DNA from: Hofstenia miamia
Taxonomy: Eukaryota; Xenacoelomorpha; Acoela
Direction of reading: 5' to 3'
NCBI GenBank assembly: GCA_004352715.1
Contig: SCFE01000088.1
Coordinates: forward strand, 65,166-129,165
DNA length: 64,000 nucleotides
The position numbers were made by a program, and so were the translations under genes. The notes beneath the pieces are model-generated. The model worked only from the letters and a program-made list of their open reading frames with translations, ran no database searches and was not told the origin of the DNA. This document shows positions 46,454-58,620 of this stretch, piece after piece (positions within the stretch are counted from its first letter, which is position 1; the number at the start of each line of letters is the position of its first letter).

Positions 46454-46937
46454 CTTAGATTAAACCTGTATGAATGAAAAGTTTTTGGGGGCACATTGTT
46501 TCAATAATTTAACAAATTGTTAAAGAAACAAAACTCGATGTTTTTAATATACAAATTCATAGATTTAAAAAATAAAAATAAATATTTTATGCGTATTTTA
46601 ATGTGGGTGCGAGCAGGGCGCACACGAACATTCTGCAAAAATGGGCACGACACAAGCATGGCACGGTTACAACACTGGTTGCAGCTGCATTTTTTATGAT
46701 CGGTGATTGCATCTTCAGCAAGGTAGACATGAGTGAGTGAAATGTTCGTTTTGTTAGTGAGTTAAACCATAGACTTCTCAATAGTTGCTATTTTGAAGTA
46801 AATGGTTAAGCGGTGTTAAAATCTTTGTACAAAATAATGGAGTTAGCAAAGCATTACAACATAGAGTCATATAAAAATGGAATAAATCACATTTTCCATT
46901 TTATTATTAATATTTTAGTTTCAAAAAATTTCAAATA

Positions 46938-47364
46938 TTTTGTGGAATCCACAAAAATAATTAACAAGTTAAACAATTCTCTTCTAAAGTTTTGTGGAAT
47001 CCACAAAAATATTTTACAAATGAATCAGCAAATTTCAGCATTTTGTGGAATCCACAAAAATGGACAATCTAAATGAAATTCACTTCCGAAGTTTTGTGGA
47101 ATCCTCAAAATATTTTACAAGTGAAACATCAAATTCCATCATTTTGTGGAATCCACAAAAATAGACAATCGAAATAAAATTCACTTCCTAAGTTTTGTGG
47201 ACTCCACAAAAATATTTTACAAGTGAAACAGTAAATTATAGCATTTTGTGGAATCCACAAAAATAGACAATCAAAATAAAATTCACTTCCGAAGTTTTGG
47301 GGAATCCACAAAAATATTTTACAAGTGAAACAGCAAATTCCAGCATTTTGTGTAATCCACAAAA
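46938..47364 (+). repeat. Left-arm array of 51-bp units (nine palindromes)
   Basis: TTTTGTGGAATCCACAAAA occurs at about 46938, 46989, 47041, 47091, 47142, 47194, 47244, 47295 and 47346, with single-base variants. The spacers alternate between ATTTTACAAGTGAAACAGC and AGACAATCAAAATAAAATTC types, so the true unit is about 102 bp with two palindromes. Confidence 0.9.
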
Positions 47365-47771
47365 ATAGACAATCAAAATAAAATTATCTTACAGAAATGA
47401 CTAACACTTATAAATTTACTTAGCAAATTCTTACTATAGTAAACCAATTACTAAGTACAAAATAAACCATAAAAAATTTAATTATACTTTTACAAATCAA
47501 TCATTGTAGGACTGCAGTCTCCTAAAAATACAGTGATAATGCAAGCATTTGAATATAGGCATGCAAAATTAAGACATAGCATAGAATAAATATTTAAACA
47601 TTGTTTCGAATTGAAGCATCTAGCAGAAAAATCCCTTAGTCACATTCAATGCTTTTGAGGAAAATGGCAAAAAAATTGAAAGAAAGGGTGAAATCTAGTA
47701 TACAATTACAATATATTTTGCAAATAAAATAAACTAACTAAGCTATAGTCTCAAAAAATAGCCTACTTTCC

Positions 47772-48338
47772 TAAAAAATGCCAATTTTTGCTATTTTATA
47801 AACAAATAAAATTTTCTTTTGTCCATTTTATATTCAAACTTTTTACATATTCTATAAAATAAATTGGAAAAAATTTGGCACCATAGTTTTTTAGCTTTGG
47901 ACCCCTAAAATGCTGAAATTTTGGTAGAAGCAATATTTTACATGGGTTATCCCAAACATTTTACATAACCGGAAAATGGACAGACATTTATTTGAGTTCA
48001 ATCGATATACAATGGATGGGTATAAAAATTTGTTAATCAAATAAAACTGTTTGANTAAAAAATGCCAATTTTTGCTATTTTATATACAAATAAAATTTTC
48101 TTTTGCCCATTTTATATACAAATTTTTACGTATTCTATAAAATAAATTGGAAAAAATTTGGCACCATAGTTTTTTAGCTTTGGACCCCTAAAATGCTGAA
48201 ATTTTGGTAGAAGCAATATTTTACATGGGGTATCCCAAACATTTTACATAACCGGAAAATGGACAGATATTTATTTGAGTTCAATCGATATACAATAGAT
48301 GGGTATAAAAATTTGTTAATCAAATCAAACTGTTTGAG
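47772..48338. repeat. 284-bp direct tandem duplication inside the foldback-like element
   Basis: 47772-48054 and 48056-48338 are nearly identical (AAAATGCCAATTTTTGCTAT at the start, AAATTTGTTAATCAAAT near the end), separated by one undetermined base at 48055. Small differences (CAATGGATGG/CAATAGATGG, ATGGGTTAT/ATGGGGTAT) could be alleles joined during assembly. Confidence 0.85.
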
Positions 48339-49632
48339 CTATAACCATCTAAGAATGGCCTACTTAACCAATAATATAAATTGTTCACATTGATCAAACC
48401 ACGAAAATTGTGACAATTAACCAAAAGACTCCAAATGAAAACAGGAAAAATGTGACTTTACACACTCTTTACACTACGTGCTGCTTCAATCATACATACA
48501 AAATGATGTAATAAATATTTATGCTCTACATACTGCTAGGTATTTTAGCTTCAAAAACAAAATTTATAAAATAAAGTCTGTTTAGAATGTGCATAATCAT
48601 TAATATATTCCTTTCATTGCATAGTTCAATGTTCATTGGATGAAGAAAGACAACTTAACACAATTCATTATGTTAAAAATTAAAAATTACTAAAAATGCG
48701 ACACATTGAGATAAAATTTGTTATAAATGATTAGATATTTTAGTCAATCACTGGATTGCAAAATGGCACACATTTTTCACAGTGGGAACACACTGGTGAA
48801 TAAGCATTAGCTTTAAAGAAAATTTAAAATTTTAACTTAAATATTAATTATTATATTATTGGTAAGGTAATGAAATGGCACAATAAGTTAATTTCGATTC
48901 TACATCATATAAATATTTTAGTTAGTAATTTCAATCATGCAAAACATTATAAGCCTATGAAGAACCAATAGAAAAATCTTACTTTGCATAAACCGTTTTG
49001 TTTTACAAAGCAACACATCCTGAGTTATTTGAAAACCAATCTGCACCATTGGTAAGGAGAAACAAAAAAGTTTGGTGATATCTTTGCTGACTTAATGTGA
49101 GAATCTCTATATACTGCTACTGTACATGCATATAAATAATGTCAATGCTTTAGTATTCCAGCATGCGTGCAAATTGTCCTTTTCATTACAGTAAGTAGAA
49201 TTCATTGGTATGACGTATATGAACCAATTCCCCAATTACATATTCTGTATTTGCAGATTACTATATAGAAACCCAAAGCAACTTGAATTTATAATAGCAG
49301 CCAAAGAATAAATCTGCATTGCATGTTGTCAAAGCAATGAGCAGTGGACGCATTGCTTTCCTCACACATGCAAAGCGAATGCTATTGTGTGCACCTGGAT
49401 GTCATGCTGCGAGTATTTTGCGGAAGCTTTAATTAGGCCTACTTGTTTAATAGCATAAGTTATAATAAATGTGGATTACTCATTTGCATTGCGCAAATCT
49501 GCATTGTAATTATTAATAATGCATTACAGCCAAACAGTGTGCAGTTAACCACGTAGTAAAATGCAGTCTTTCACATGAAGTGCGAATATTTGGATATAGA
49601 GTAAATCTCGCCACCAATGCATGCTATATAGG
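48339..49632. other. Interior of the foldback-like element, no gene seen
   Basis: AT-rich sequence without a readable transposase or other domain. Confidence 0.45.
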
Positions 49633-50632
49633 NNNNNNNNNNNNNNNNNNNNNNNNNNNNNNNNNNNNNNNNNNNNNNNNNNNNNNNNNNNNNNNNNNNN
49701 NNNNNNNNNNNNNNNNNNNNNNNNNNNNNNNNNNNNNNNNNNNNNNNNNNNNNNNNNNNNNNNNNNNNNNNNNNNNNNNNNNNNNNNNNNNNNNNNNNNN
49801 NNNNNNNNNNNNNNNNNNNNNNNNNNNNNNNNNNNNNNNNNNNNNNNNNNNNNNNNNNNNNNNNNNNNNNNNNNNNNNNNNNNNNNNNNNNNNNNNNNNN
49901 NNNNNNNNNNNNNNNNNNNNNNNNNNNNNNNNNNNNNNNNNNNNNNNNNNNNNNNNNNNNNNNNNNNNNNNNNNNNNNNNNNNNNNNNNNNNNNNNNNNN
50001 NNNNNNNNNNNNNNNNNNNNNNNNNNNNNNNNNNNNNNNNNNNNNNNNNNNNNNNNNNNNNNNNNNNNNNNNNNNNNNNNNNNNNNNNNNNNNNNNNNNN
50101 NNNNNNNNNNNNNNNNNNNNNNNNNNNNNNNNNNNNNNNNNNNNNNNNNNNNNNNNNNNNNNNNNNNNNNNNNNNNNNNNNNNNNNNNNNNNNNNNNNNN
50201 NNNNNNNNNNNNNNNNNNNNNNNNNNNNNNNNNNNNNNNNNNNNNNNNNNNNNNNNNNNNNNNNNNNNNNNNNNNNNNNNNNNNNNNNNNNNNNNNNNNN
50301 NNNNNNNNNNNNNNNNNNNNNNNNNNNNNNNNNNNNNNNNNNNNNNNNNNNNNNNNNNNNNNNNNNNNNNNNNNNNNNNNNNNNNNNNNNNNNNNNNNNN
50401 NNNNNNNNNNNNNNNNNNNNNNNNNNNNNNNNNNNNNNNNNNNNNNNNNNNNNNNNNNNNNNNNNNNNNNNNNNNNNNNNNNNNNNNNNNNNNNNNNNNN
50501 NNNNNNNNNNNNNNNNNNNNNNNNNNNNNNNNNNNNNNNNNNNNNNNNNNNNNNNNNNNNNNNNNNNNNNNNNNNNNNNNNNNNNNNNNNNNNNNNNNNN
50601 NNNNNNNNNNNNNNNNNNNNNNNNNNNNNNNN
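49633..50632. other. Assembly gap (1000 N)
   Basis: Exactly 1000 undetermined bases ending inside the right-arm repeat array. Open frames crossing it are meaningless. Confidence 0.99.
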
Positions 50633-50639
50633 TGTAAAA

Positions 50640-50870
50640 TATTTTTGTGGATTCCACAAAACTTCGGAAGAGAATTTTATTTCGATTGTCTATTTTTGTG
50701 GATTCCACAAAACTTCGGAAGTGAATTTTATTTTGATTGTCTATTTTGTGGATTCCACAAAATGCTGGAATTTGCTGTTTCACTTGTAAAATATTTTTGT
50801 GGATTCCACAAAACTTTAGAAGAGAATTGTTTAACTTGTTAATTATTTTTGTGGATTCCACAAAATATTT
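50640..50870 (-). repeat. Right-arm array of 51-bp units
   Basis: Five visible copies of TTTTGTGGATTCCACAAAA at about 51-bp spacing, in inverted orientation to the left arm. The array begins inside the gap. Confidence 0.85.
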
Positions 50871-50948
50871 AAAATTTTTTGAAACTAAAATATTAATAAT
50901 AAAAATGGAAAATGTGATTTATTCCATTTTTATGTGACTCTATGTTGT

Positions 50949-52129
50949 AGGCAATTTTTATTCATTTGCTAAGGCCATGTTATATGCAAATGTCTTATGT
51001 CATATACATTTTCTACCAGACGATTAGTATGCAAAAAACCCAATTGCAGTAAAAATGTGTTGAAATATATAATTTTCAACAGTTTTTACACTCTTTCTGC
51101 GTGGACTTCTAAGTAAGATCGCCCTTACTTCACTAATCAGTATATTCAATCTGAACTTTACAGGAAGAATCCTTTTAATCGAATAGTTAAATATATCTAT
51201 AATTTTATTCAACTAGTACCACTTTTAAACTAAAAGCTAATTCATATCCACAAAATCATAATATTTATTTATATTTAATGTATAAAATTCTCAACAATTT
51301 AAGACAAAATATAATTCATCAAAGCAGAATGTAGGACTCTTCTTTCTGAGTTTTAGCTACTAACCTCTTAATTTTGCTCCCTACACTATAGAATTCCATT
51401 TTATTCGAGTTTTCCCCTGTATGCTAAAGTGAACTTTTTCTAAATTAATTCAAATATTTTAATGAATAAACAATTTTATATGAAGAACCTTGAGAAAAGT
51501 AAGGTTTCATTCCGGTGCTGTAGGACAGATGTTTGAAAGTGAATATTTCTTTGCAATGGGTGACCACCCCTTCTTAAACCTCAACGAATAATGACCCACA
51601 GACAATGCTGACAGAAGCAGTGTGTTTAGAAATTTTGCTATCATAAGCTACTTCCAGCTTGTATCCAGCATGAAAACCAGCAAAGATAAACAGTTGAATT
51701 TTGCCAAGAAGGTATTGAATGAAAGTCTGCCAAAATTTGATTTCTCCAGAACAGGAAATATGGCAGTTTTAGAAACAATGTTTAATGATTGAATAATTGA
51801 AGCTATAACAGCAATAAGTCCTATTTACTAACACATTAGATACTGTTGGACATTAGTTTTTGAAATTTAAATAAAAATGAGAATAAATAAATCAACACAC
51901 TTCAAAAATTGAAAATATGTATTGAAGATATTTCATTATTAATAGAAGAAGAAGAAAAAATCTTGACTCAGAAATGACTTTGACAATATATAATTATACT
52001 GATAGTAACTCTGAAGGCGTCAATAAACTGTACAAAAAACCATACAAAATAGAAAATTACTCCATTGGGCTATGGCGTTTTAATATCTGTTAGTCGAATA
52101 ATCCTGATTGAAAATTTGAAACCCCTTCA
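50949..52129. other. AT-rich spacer
   Basis: No recognised gene. A short Met/Lys-rich piece near 51660-51830 is not supported as coding. Confidence 0.4.
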
Positions 52130-53660
52130 TTTGAATTTAATTATTTCTTTTCTAGAATCTAGTAATATTGTTTGACACTGTTTTTGAATATCTTTAAATT
52201 ATTCAGTAACTTTAATTCTCTAGGTAAATGATTCTAAAGTTTTATAGAGGTATTAATGAATGAATTTCTCATTATTTTTTTTTACAAAGAACTGGTTGAA
52301 TATATCGAGTGCGTGTATTTAGGTGTGCGATTTTACCAAGATTAGTGAAGTTTATTTTATCATTGGAGTTGATGTTGTTTACGATCTTATCAATGTTGTT
52401 AATACATTTATCTGAATTAGGTATTGAGGATTTAAGAAATTTTTACTGAAATTTTTTTAATTAATATTATTAATATTAGAGTAGGTGTTCGTTGCTATCT
52501 TCATTGACCATCTTAACTGTGAATTAATTTTCTTTAGGAAATTTTCATTTACATCCGTATAAAGTACATTACCATAATAAAAATGTTTTAAATTTATAGC
52601 ATGGATTAACTGAATTTTAGCTTTTGTAGGTAACTGCTGGGATAGTTTGCTGAGTGCTTTAATTGAAATAGCCATTCGTTTAATGATTATATTAAATTCT
52701 TTTTGAAGTTTTGAAAGATAAGTAATTAGTCAAATGTAATTCCAGTATTTAAATCTATCCACTTGGTCTATTTGGGTGCCATTAAAGTTTAGCTTCTGTT
52801 GAGAACAACTTTTGGACTTAGCTTTTTATTTTATAATACAGAATTGAGTTTTGGTAGGATTAACACGCAATTTCAATTTTTATGATTCATTTTCAATCGA
52901 TTTATTTGAGCAAAATTGCATTGTGTCATCAGCGTATTGAATTACATGACAATTAGTCATTAACATATATATATTAAAAAGCAAGGGACCTAATATTGTT
53001 CCCTGTGGAACACCTCTTTTGATTTCAATCCAATTTGAAAATTTCTCATTAAGTTTAACTGGTTGTTTTCGATTACTTAAATAATTTGATAAAAGAGCTA
53101 AGCTTTGGGTAGAAAAATGTAATTGCTTAAGTTTTGAAAGTAAAATACAATGATCGATAGAATCAAACGCTTTAGAATGATCTAGACATGCAATGGCTGT
53201 ATATTCATTATTATCAGTACTTTTCCTCCATTTTCAGTAGCATATAACAAAGCATCGTTAGTAGACATGCCTTTTCGAAAACCATATTGAGTGTTAAGTA
53301 AAGATCATATTTATTCATGTGCTCATTAAATTGGTTTGCTAATAGACGTTCGAAAATCTTACTAATTGGTGATGTTACAGAAATTGGTCTATAATTTAAA
53401 CAGTTTTTGGGATCAACTTTTTTATAAACAGGAGTTATATTGGCCATTTTTAAGTTTTCAAACAAAATAGATTGTTTTATGGAAGTATTTGTAATATAAC
53501 AAAGAGGCTCCGAAACAAATGCATAAACCTTTTAGAAACCAAGTTGGTACGTTTGAAAGTCGGCTGGATTTATTTTTTAAACTCTTAATAGTTCTTATAA
53601 TTTCATAACTAGTAACATATCTGAAAGAGAAATCAGTTGAATTTTGCGCTTTCGGAAGTT
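52130..53660 (-). mobile_element. LINE reverse transcriptase remnant
   Basis: The minus strand from 53640 reads KSLKNKSSRLSNVPTWFLK, then MANITPVYKKVDP and NYRPISVTSPISKIFERLL, then [17 protein letters not shown]. These are followed by RGVPQGTILGPLLFNIYM, VIQYADDTMQF (intact YADD) and VNPTKTQF. The C-terminal part is GNVLYTDVNE, INSQLRWSMK and SFINTSIK with LPRELK. Order and motifs are those of a jockey/CR1-like non-LTR element. Several stops and a frameshift make it inactive. It is the most complete member of the LINE family in this window. Confidence 0.8.
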
Positions 53661-54709
53661 TAGATTTATAGGGGAATTTTTTCCCTTCATACTTTCCTAT
53701 ATTTTAAAAAACCTCATTGAAATATAGTATATATTTGTGTTCTCTGTTTTTTACATTAATATTAAAGGAATGATAGCACAGCAATTAATACTCATGATGA
53801 ACATCAGTGTTATCAATTTCAAATCCACTAATTTCTTAAGTATTGTTATCCCAGTGTTAATGATAAACGCTATTAATTAGCGGAAATTACATTATAGTTT
53901 ACTTAGCAGAAAACCAATGCGTTTGCCAGGGAAAATAGTCCTGGAAAACTTAAGGAAACAGTTGATTTTAATGTACCAGGTATTGAATAGTTTATATTTA
54001 AGTAATCAAATTGTACTTATCATGGTTGCTAAAGAAATTTTGGTAGAATTTCATATAAATTTAGATTTAGAAAACTATGCGGTTATCTGTTAATTCCCTT
54101 GGCCTCTTGGTATATCTAAAAATGTAAACTTTGCCATTAATTCATCTTGAAGTTTATTGATCGTAATGGGACAGAGTGCATTCAAGCAAATCCAAGGAGT
54201 ACTACTTGAGGAAACCATATTATTTTATTCATATAACATATATTCAGAATGAGCTTCATAAACATATAGAAATGTTCTCTACATTTTCGAATCCCCAAGA
54301 TATCCTAAACACATTTTACTGCGACATAATTGCCATCCTAGCAATATCATTAGAACATCGCAATGCAACCTAAAATGATACCAAATCTCTCTTAATGTCC
54401 GTCCAAAATAATATCTTTATGATGTCTCAATGAGACACCATATGTCCCAATAAGACGTACCCAGGATGTCTCAGCAGATGGGTTTGAGATTGTATCGCAA
54501 TGAGATACTTTGAGGATGTTGGAAAAAGATAATGACCGTCATAGAAACATCATTTATAAATGCAAAATACAGTGCGTTTTAAGTGCATATAACAGTTTAT
54601 CATTAGCAAATTTATTAAATATCATTATAATAGAAAACATACGATTCTGCAGACCCCATTGCTTTGCCATATAACAATGCAATGCATACAGCATAGCAAT
54701 GGGGGGGGA
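53661..54709. other. AT-rich spacer
   Basis: No recognised gene. The segment 54420-54530 contains a cluster of GTCTCA/TGAGAC words including the palindrome GTCTCAATGAGAC; no function is assigned. Confidence 0.4.
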
Positions 54710-55038
54710 TTTCACTAAAATTTAAATTTTAAAATTTTAGCCAAAATTGTTTAATTTAGCTTAAATTCTTAAAAAATAAAGCAACTATTAAAGAATATTT
54801 GCTAAATTTTGCAGAAATTCACTGTCTCTTTCTTGTCAACTGATGTCACTAATTTTTGACTTTCCAGAAATTTATTAATTTTTTCTTTATATTCATCTTA
54901 CAAAATAATAGATTTGTGATTAGAAAGGTAGTGAATTTCTGCAAAATTTAGCACATATTTTTTATTGGTTGCTTTATTTTTAAGGAATTTAAACTAAATT
55001 AAAAATTTTTAGCTAAAAATATTTAAATTTTAGTGAAA
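54710..55038. mobile_element. MITE with about 110-bp inverted repeats
   Basis: The left arm TTTCACTAAAATTTAAATTT ... TTTGCAGAAATTCAC and the right arm (complement of 54933-55038) match over most of their length with small gaps. No coding capacity. A half copy is present at 13358-13530. Confidence 0.7.
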
Positions 55039-55049
55039 ATCTTCCATTA

Positions 55050-56441
55050 AGTAGTGTTCAGACCGACAACTTTGTTCACAGCCTTTTCGAATTTAATGAG
55101 GTTTTCAGCAAAAGTTGTAGGTGTGAACACAAAAAAACTTTGTTGACAATAAAATTTTCAGAGTTAAATCGATTCTACTTTGGCTGACAACTTTTGGCGA
55201 GATAATGAGATTGACAACAAAGTTTCAAGTGTGAACGCGAAAAAAACTTTGTTGTGAACTTTTCAGATCATAAACGAAAGAATAATTAAATAAGCAGCGT
55301 ATGCCGTAAATTTCTTACTTCCCGGTGTGAATGCAAATGTAATTACAAACTAGCGTACGCGACCCATTTCGCGCGTTTAAACATTCTCAAAAATTTATTT
55401 GCTTAATTCATTAACAATCATGTAGTTGATCGATAGAGAAATACAATTGATACACTTGACATGAAGTCTGCCATTGGGTGAAATAATATCTCGCAGATCA
55501 CTTTTGTGCACAAGTAACGTCCAATAATATATTAAAAAGAAAATCCGAAGTCACTTGCTAACATTCTATTAAAATTTCCGAATCCTAGACAAGAATTAAA
55601 TTTTCAGGGCCCTTAGTGTTTACTAAATTGCATTTAAAGTTGTATCTTGTTTACAATTTTTTTTAAATCATTTTACTTACCAGCTACACATCTTAATTTT
55701 ATTTTATATTTCAACTAGGATTGTACTTTTATTAATCGCTACCAAATAAATTTTAGGGTAATTTACATTTAGAATTTTGTTCTTATATAGATATGTTGAT
55801 AAAAAACCATTTTTTGTTTTTAAAATATAGACGAAAAATTCAATTCTGAAATCCCTGAAAACAAACATTTGCTCATAAATATTTACGAAATACACAGGAG
55901 GTGAAAACAACCACTTGTGTAGACAGACTGCAGTCTCGCGAAAGTGGAGTGGATTACAAAATAAACTCCACGCAGACATGGATACGGGCCAGGCCCAAGA
56001 TTAGGAATTACGGACAAAAAACGAGCTGAATAAAATTAATTGTAACAAGAATGTGAATATAAATAAATTTTACGCCTATCCCTGCAATAATTTATTAATA
56101 AAGTGTGTAGGTAAATCAGATCTGCCAACAGAATTGTATATTTAATCCATTAATGAGAAAATAATAAATATTAGAGGGCGCAATCGACGTGTTGAAATGG
56201 ATCAATAATGACCGGCCTAAAACGGGCTCCAAAAATTTCAACACGCGCCGAAAACGGGCTTGAAATAATAGTTGACGAGCCGGGCCTGAAAATTTCGGCC
56301 CACGTTATCAACCCACTATATAGGTGCATTCGTGCACATTGTTATTGATTTTTTGTTAATTAAATGAAAATCATTTTGATCGGATCTAATTTCGAATTAC
56401 AATATTGAGTTGAGAACAAAGTTATTGGTCTGAACGCTACT
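55050..56441. mobile_element. PIF/Harbinger-like non-autonomous element, 1392 bp
   Basis: The left end is AGTAGTGTTCAGACC-GAC-AACTTTGTTC. The right end, complemented, is AGTAGCGTTCAGACC-AAT-AACTTTGTTC. Both are flanked by TTA (55047-55049 and 56442-56444), the 3-bp TWA duplication typical of PIF/Harbinger elements. Internal subterminal repeats (GTGTGAACACAAAAAAACTT, GTGTGAACGCGAAAAAAACT) lie inside the left end. No transposase was recognised. The element sits 12 bp from the MITE on its left. Confidence 0.7.
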
Positions 56442-56444
56442 TTA

Positions 56445-57769
56445 GACACTCGCAAGACAATTTGTACACTAAAAATATCAATTACTAACACAATACTGGT
56501 AGTATTGATAATGCATTGCATTACAAGACATGTAATTACTGATTTACTCAGTATGATCAATTGCCTTAGAAGCATCGTATATATTCTTTAGTAATTTGGT
56601 AATAATTTTGGCAATAACAAAATTTCATTTTGTATAAAATTAGAAATAATTTTTTTGATGCAACATAAAAGATTATAAAGTAAAAAGAAGTTTTACTAAT
56701 TTTCAAACAATTCAAAGTTAGTGCTGACATTTTGCATAAATTATTCTTACATTGCTTTGAGTAGGTGTAATTAAAGTTTTTGTAATTTGACATTTTTTCT
56801 TTTTTAACAAATTGTAATAAAGTAATATAATTTCTTGGTTTTCATGTACTTAGCGTCAAATATGAGTATAGATGCATACATATTTTCCTTCTTTAGCTGT
56901 TGTTAAATACTAATAAAATTTGGTTAATTTAAATGTTAACAGTTAGCCAATGAGATCTTTGTAGTTGCCTAGTCACACTTTGTTTATGTTGAGCATTAGC
57001 TGTGTCCATATGTGAAAGTTCGTTAGGTAGCAAAAAGTGATTTATTTGCATTTTTGCAACAATAAATAAATGCTATTCAATAAATTTTAAAGTACATAAA
57101 AATAATTGAAACTTAAAATATATTACAAATGTTGAAATTTGACCCATTTTATATATAATTATAATTAAAATTGTGATATTTGGAAGAAAACGCATTAGAA
57201 TAGTTTAAATATATTTCAATGTAAGTATAATTCATTAGTTACTCCAAATGTGCTATTTTTTGAAGAGCATACATGTTAGGATAACTGGCAATAACAAAGA
57301 ATTTACCGCCATTTACTGCTAAAGCATATCCTTGTATTTTTAATTACTATAGAAGAGCGAAATATTAGAAATTATAAGTAATAAAATCCAATTAAAAATT
57401 TCAATGAATTTTGCTCAAATGCCCATTGGCACTTTAAAGGGAGATTCGATATTATCTAACTGAATATATAGTGATTGTTCGCTATTTTTAGCACACAGGT
57501 AAATCAAGGACTGATATATACGTTTTTTTGTTTTTGGGGATGTTTTTACAGATTATTTTAAACGATGACTCCTATTATAAAAATATTAAGCAAAACCTAT
57601 TTTTCGAAAATATCCTGTACTAAACCCCAACTTCCAGTTACTGACATTATTTCAAAACGTAGATAATGATTTGTATTTTAATCTATTTGTTTATGCAGTT
57701 ACATCATTGAAATAATGCAAGTATGTATTTTTTCCACCTTCAATTCTATCTTTAAAATAATGTCACTTT
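56445..57769. other. AT-rich spacer
   Basis: No recognised gene or repeat. Confidence 0.45.
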
Positions 57770-58620
57770 TAAGTGGCAATGGTAGTTCAGGGGTTAAAAG
57801 CAGTGGACCTAGTATGGTTCCTTGAGGAACACCATTATTGATTGACAACCAATTTGAAATGAAAAAGTATCATTTAACTTAACTTACTGACGTCTATTAC
57901 TTAAGTAATTAGATATAAGGTGAGCACTGTTAAGAGAAAAACCAATACTTTTTAATTTTTGTATTAATATCTCATGATTAATAGAATCAAATTCTTTTCA
58001 GAGGTCTAGACAGGCAATCGCAACAAATTTATAAGATTCTAATAATGTTCTCCATTTTTCTGTTGTTTGAATAAGTGCGTCTGATGTTGAGTAATTTTTC
58101 TGAAACCGAATTGTAATTTGGAACGTAATTTGTGATTATTTAAAGGAAGTGTAATTTGTTCATGTAATAGTCTCTAAAATGTCTATGAAGGAATTTTTAG
58201 GGGCCCACATGCTTGATTTGTTAGGCTTAAGTTGGAGAATTACATTTAAAGTTGTTGTAAACGGAAATAAAATTGAGGATAAAAATTTTTTGACGATTTG
58301 CAGTCATACTTAAAGATTGGGATATTGAATTTTCCTGCTCTGTAAAAAGTCTTGTTTAATTTGTTAGAAATTTCATAGTCATCAGTAAGAATTTTTCACG
58401 AAAATTAAAAATTGCTAAATTCAATTCAGCATAGTCGGTTTCATACATTGGAACATTAATTAATTTACCACTAAATACTATTTCATTATTAACTATTATT
58501 TTTAATTTCGTTATGCAAAATTCTTCAACAGCAATTATTTTCATTGACGCATGGATTAAAGTCAATGCAATCGCTTTATATGCAACAGCAGGCTTTTTGA
58601 TAGTGTTAGTCATAATCTTA
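57770..58620 (-). mobile_element. LINE reverse transcriptase remnant
   Basis: The minus strand carries the same LINE family as 52.1-53.7 kb: [26 protein letters not shown] followed by EFDSINHEILIQKL, LISNYLSNRRQ, and VPQGTILGPLL near 57810. It stops before the YADD motif. The open stretch 58613-58356 may be the region upstream of the palm, but it has no motif that I recognise. Frameshifts are present. Confidence 0.65.

Larger units (their letters stand above)
46856..50948. mobile_element. Foldback-like element with palindromic-repeat arms
   Basis: The outer ends are inverted copies: ACAACATAGAGTCATATAAA on the left and, complemented, ACAACATAGAGTCACATAAA on the right. Inside each end lie repeats of the 19-bp palindrome TTTTGTGGAATCCACAAAA every 50-52 bp: nine in the left arm (46938-47364) and five visible in the right arm (50640-50870) before a 1000-N gap. 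Arms made of tandem subrepeats in inverted orientation are the hallmark of foldback elements. The roughly 2.3-kb readable middle has no recognisable transposase. No convincing target duplication was found. Some right-arm repeats may be hidden in the gap. Confidence 0.7.

Noticed and set aside
47129-47362. Open frame with repeated LWIPQN words
   Set aside because: It is the foldback arm palindrome array read through on the minus strand; the repeat period explains the protein pattern, and the inverted arm gives the same words on the other strand.
46856-47364. CRISPR array
   Set aside because: Repeats are regularly spaced, but the spacers are themselves repeated, the repeat is palindromic with inverted arms, and the genome is eukaryotic.
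49545-50861. Long open frames across 49633-50632
   Set aside because: They run through a 1000-N gap and the arm repeats.
52981-53465. Viral or telomerase reverse transcriptase
   Set aside because: The motif order, GVPQGTILGPLLF and YADD context, and the LWNxLP-type C-terminus are those of non-LTR retrotransposons.
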